Source: JAICYJ01 sp963766445 (GTDB taxonomy: Bacteria > Actinomycetota > Thermoleophilia > Gaiellales > JAICJC01). From it: a DNA stretch of 64,000 nucleotides. The notes under the pieces were generated by a model. That model searched no databases. It saw only the letters and a program-made list of their open reading frames with translations, and had not been told where the DNA came from. Positions 62,637 through 64,000 of this stretch are shown piece after piece; within the stretch, counting starts at the first letter, position 1, and every line of letters begins with the position of its first letter. Position numbers and translations under genes: made by a program. The stretch spans positions 1 to 64,000 of the forward strand of contig CAVXZW010000013.1 of NCBI GenBank assembly GCA_963766445.1. Direction: 5' to 3'.

Positions 62637-63353
62637 TCCTGCCCGTCTACCGGCTGACGCTGCGTGCGCTGCTGCTGCAGCGGCGCACGATCATGCTGGC
62701 GGTGGTGGTGCTGGCGCCGGTCGCGACCTCGCTGATCTACGCACTGGCGCGTCCCGGAGGCAGCGACACGGTCGACTTCTACTCCGGGATCGTGCAGAAG
62801 CTGTTCGTGCCGGCCGTGGCGGCGCTGGTGGCGCTGGTGTTCGGTGTCAGCGCGTTCGGCGACGAGCGGGAGGACGGCACCATCCTGTACCTGGTGGCGA
62901 CGCCGCAGCCGCGGCTGGAACTGGTGGTCGCGAAGGTGGCCGCGGCCTGGACGGCATCCCTGGCGCTGCTCGTGCCCAGCCTGGTGCTGAGCGGTCTGCT
63001 CGGCCTCGGGTCGGCCGCGTCGCTGCGCCTGATCGGCTGGCCGCTGCTGGGCGTGGTGCTGGCCAGCCTGGCCTACTGCGCGGCCTCGTCCTGGCTGTCG
63101 CTGAAGACGCGGCGGCCGGTGGTGATCGGCGTCATCTACATCCTGCTGTGGGAAGGGTCGGTCGCGACCTATGCGGCGTCTGCGGCCAAGCTCTCGATCT
63201 CAGCCTACGGCAGCGCCTTTGTTGCACATGCGCTGCCTCAGTCGGCTCCGCCGGTGGCGGGCCTGGTGCCATCCGCAGCTGGTGCTGGTGGCGGTAGTCG
63301 TGCTGGCGGCATGGGGCGCCGCCCGCAGCCTTGCCCGCACCGAGCTCCCGTAG
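62633..63353 (+). CDS. ABC transporter permease (second), one frame break
   Basis: About 240 aa with six membrane spans. ABC-2 features include 'LFVPAVAALVALVFGVSAFG', the coupling segment 'DEREDGTILYLVATPQPRLE', and 'AASSWLSLKTRRPVVIGVIY'. The frame changes near 63265 and the C-terminus then reads 'HPQLVLVAVVVLAAWGAARS' to TAG at 63353. It pairs with the second ATPase as an exporter. Last gene of the operon; it ends 2 nt from the stop of the opposite small gene. Confidence 0.82.
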
Positions 63354-63355
63354 GT

Positions 63356-63505
63356 CTAGCGGGTACCGGTGAACAGCCCGCGGCCGAGGAAGCCGGCCAC
63401 GACGGCGACCAGCACGGCCAGCAGCAGCACCCAGAAGGCGAGCTTGATCGCGCCGAACACGCCGAACACCAGGATCGCGAGGATCAGAAGCAGAAGCCAG
63501 ATCAT
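63356..63505 (-). CDS. 49-aa hydrophobic membrane peptide
   Basis: Starts 'MIWLLLLILAILVFGVFGAI' at ATG 63505 and consists almost entirely of two membrane segments, the second 'FWVLLLAVLVAVVAGFLG', ending in a short basic tail 'RGLFTGTR'. Small hydrophobic proteins of this form are common in actinobacteria, often near stress or envelope genes; function unknown. The gene fills exactly the gap between the exporter operon and the acetyltransferase. Confidence 0.65.
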   Translation of the reverse strand: MIWLLLLILAILVFGVFGAIKLAFWVLLLAVLVAVVAGFLGRGLFTGTR

Positions 63506-63543
63506 GCGCTTCGGATACCTCGGAACGGTGGCCGGTAAACGCC

Positions 63544-64000
63544 TCAGTCCAGGTCGGAGGGCAGCAGCGACCAGCAGATCATGTCCTTGCGCACGCCCTG
63601 CACCGAACGCGATCCCCGCTCCAGCCCCTCGCGGGTGAAGCCCGCCCGCTCGAGCGCACGCTGCGAGGCGATGTTCTCCGGGTCGGTTCGCCCCTCGAGG
63701 CGCTCGGCGCCCAGCGCCTGAAACGCCCACGGCGAGACCAGCCGGATCGCCCGAGTCACGAGGCCCCTGCGCCGCGCTGCCGGATGCACGCCGTAGGCCA
63801 CCTCGACGATGCCCGGCGGCCGCTCCGTCGAGAGCAGGATCACGCCCCGGTACTCGTCGCTGCCGCACTCGGTGATGGTGAACGCGAGCGGCGAGGTCGG
63901 GTCGTCCCACGATCCCATCAGCTGCGTCAGCTCTTCGCGGGCGTGCGTCTCCGTGTAGGGGATGGGAACGTTCACCCAGCGCCGGGTGGTCTCGTCGCGG
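63544..64000 (-). CDS. GNAT acetyltransferase, RimJ/RimL-like (5' end beyond window)
   Basis: The frame is open from the window edge to the stop at 63544. The acetyl-CoA binding motif is 'GVHPAARRRGLVTRAIRLVS' (R/Q-x-x-G-x-A variant), followed by 'LEGRTDPENIASQRALERAG' and 'FTREGLERGSRSVQGVRKDM', which are standard for RimJ/RimL-type N-acetyltransferases. GTG 63975 could start a 143-aa protein, but the upstream 'RDETTRRW' is in frame and fits the family's N-terminal part, so the true start is outside the window. Confidence 0.83.
   Translation of the reverse strand, partial: RDETTRRWVNVPIPYTETHAREELTQLMGSWDDPTSPLAFTITECGSDEYRGVILLSTERPPGIVEVAYGVHPAARRRGLVTRAIRLVSPWAFQALGAERLEGRTDPENIASQRALERAGFTREGLERGSRSVQGVRKDMICWSLLPSDLD

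Noticed and set aside
1..64000. tRNA or rRNA genes
   Set aside because: No cloverleaf-like sequence with TTCGANNC and CCA context, and no rRNA-like conserved stretches were noticed on either strand.
1..64000. Widespread programmed frameshifting as an explanation for the frame breaks
   Set aside because: The sites lack a common slippery heptamer with downstream pseudoknot, occur in housekeeping-type enzymes, and one gene has two compensating breaks; sequence error is simpler.

Overview
The window is a contiguous, very GC-rich bacterial segment. Gene style (GTG/TTG starts, 1-4 nt ATGA/GTGA/TGATG overlaps, F420-type luciferase-like oxidoreductase, TrpB2, Rv1284-type carbonic anhydrase, small secreted proteins, LuxR/LAL regulators) points to a soil actinobacterium, most likely Thermoleophilia (Solirubrobacterales/Gaiellales). 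That placement is inference. I see no rRNA, tRNA, CRISPR array or intact mobile element.

Layout. (1) 1-11083, minus strand: an exopolysaccharide operon. It runs from a histidine phosphatase through a Wzz-like chain-length protein with a dead kinase domain, a WbpB/WbpE/WbpD-like set for a 2,3-diacetamido-uronic acid sugar, an initiating sugar transferase, a MurJ-like flippase, an O-antigen-ligase-like polymerase, a GT4 glycosyltransferase and a sulfotransferase-like gene cut by the edge. (2) 11383-17875, plus: a promoter and one giant secreted modular protein with two polysaccharide-deacetylase domains (the first lacking its metal ligands), a phosphoesterase domain and an Ig-like repeat array built of 510-bp A-B supermodules. 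(3) 18000-27900: small secreted proteins, an ECF sigma factor followed by a long leader with a 30-codon ORF and a 67-aa protein with a perfect Shine-Dalgarno, a large LuxR/LAL ATPase regulator, a secreted BNR/sialidase-like protein, a methyltransferase and recombinase debris. (4) 28340-38659, plus: hyuA-hyuB hydantoinase/oxoprolinase subunits, a complete branched-chain-amino-acid-type ABC importer and a LuxR-type regulator fused to a substrate-binding domain resembling the importer's own binding protein. (5) 38631-43987: TrpB2, a PLDc_N/SHOCT membrane protein, a lipoprotein, a bicupin plus luciferase-like oxidoreductase pair, and beta-carbonic anhydrase. (6) 43998-53133: a galactoside or galactosamine catabolic locus (GH4, tagatose-bisphosphate aldolase, two PfkB kinases, sugar ABC importer, SIS isomerase, DeoR regulator). 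(7) 53142-64000: two YbhN/LPG-synthase-like membrane proteins around a 4-TM/holin-phosphodiesterase fusion, a SHOCT membrane protein, a LolA-like exported protein heading two ATPase-permease ABC exporter pairs, a 49-aa hydrophobic protein and an edge-truncated GNAT acetyltransferase.

About 20 otherwise well-conserved genes carry one or more single-base frame breaks (roughly 35-40 in total), while their protein sequence continues perfectly in another frame. I read this mainly as sequence error rather than gene decay, so such genes are annotated across the break with its approximate position. Two genes also lack a normal start codon exactly where the ribosome-binding site and family alignment expect one.
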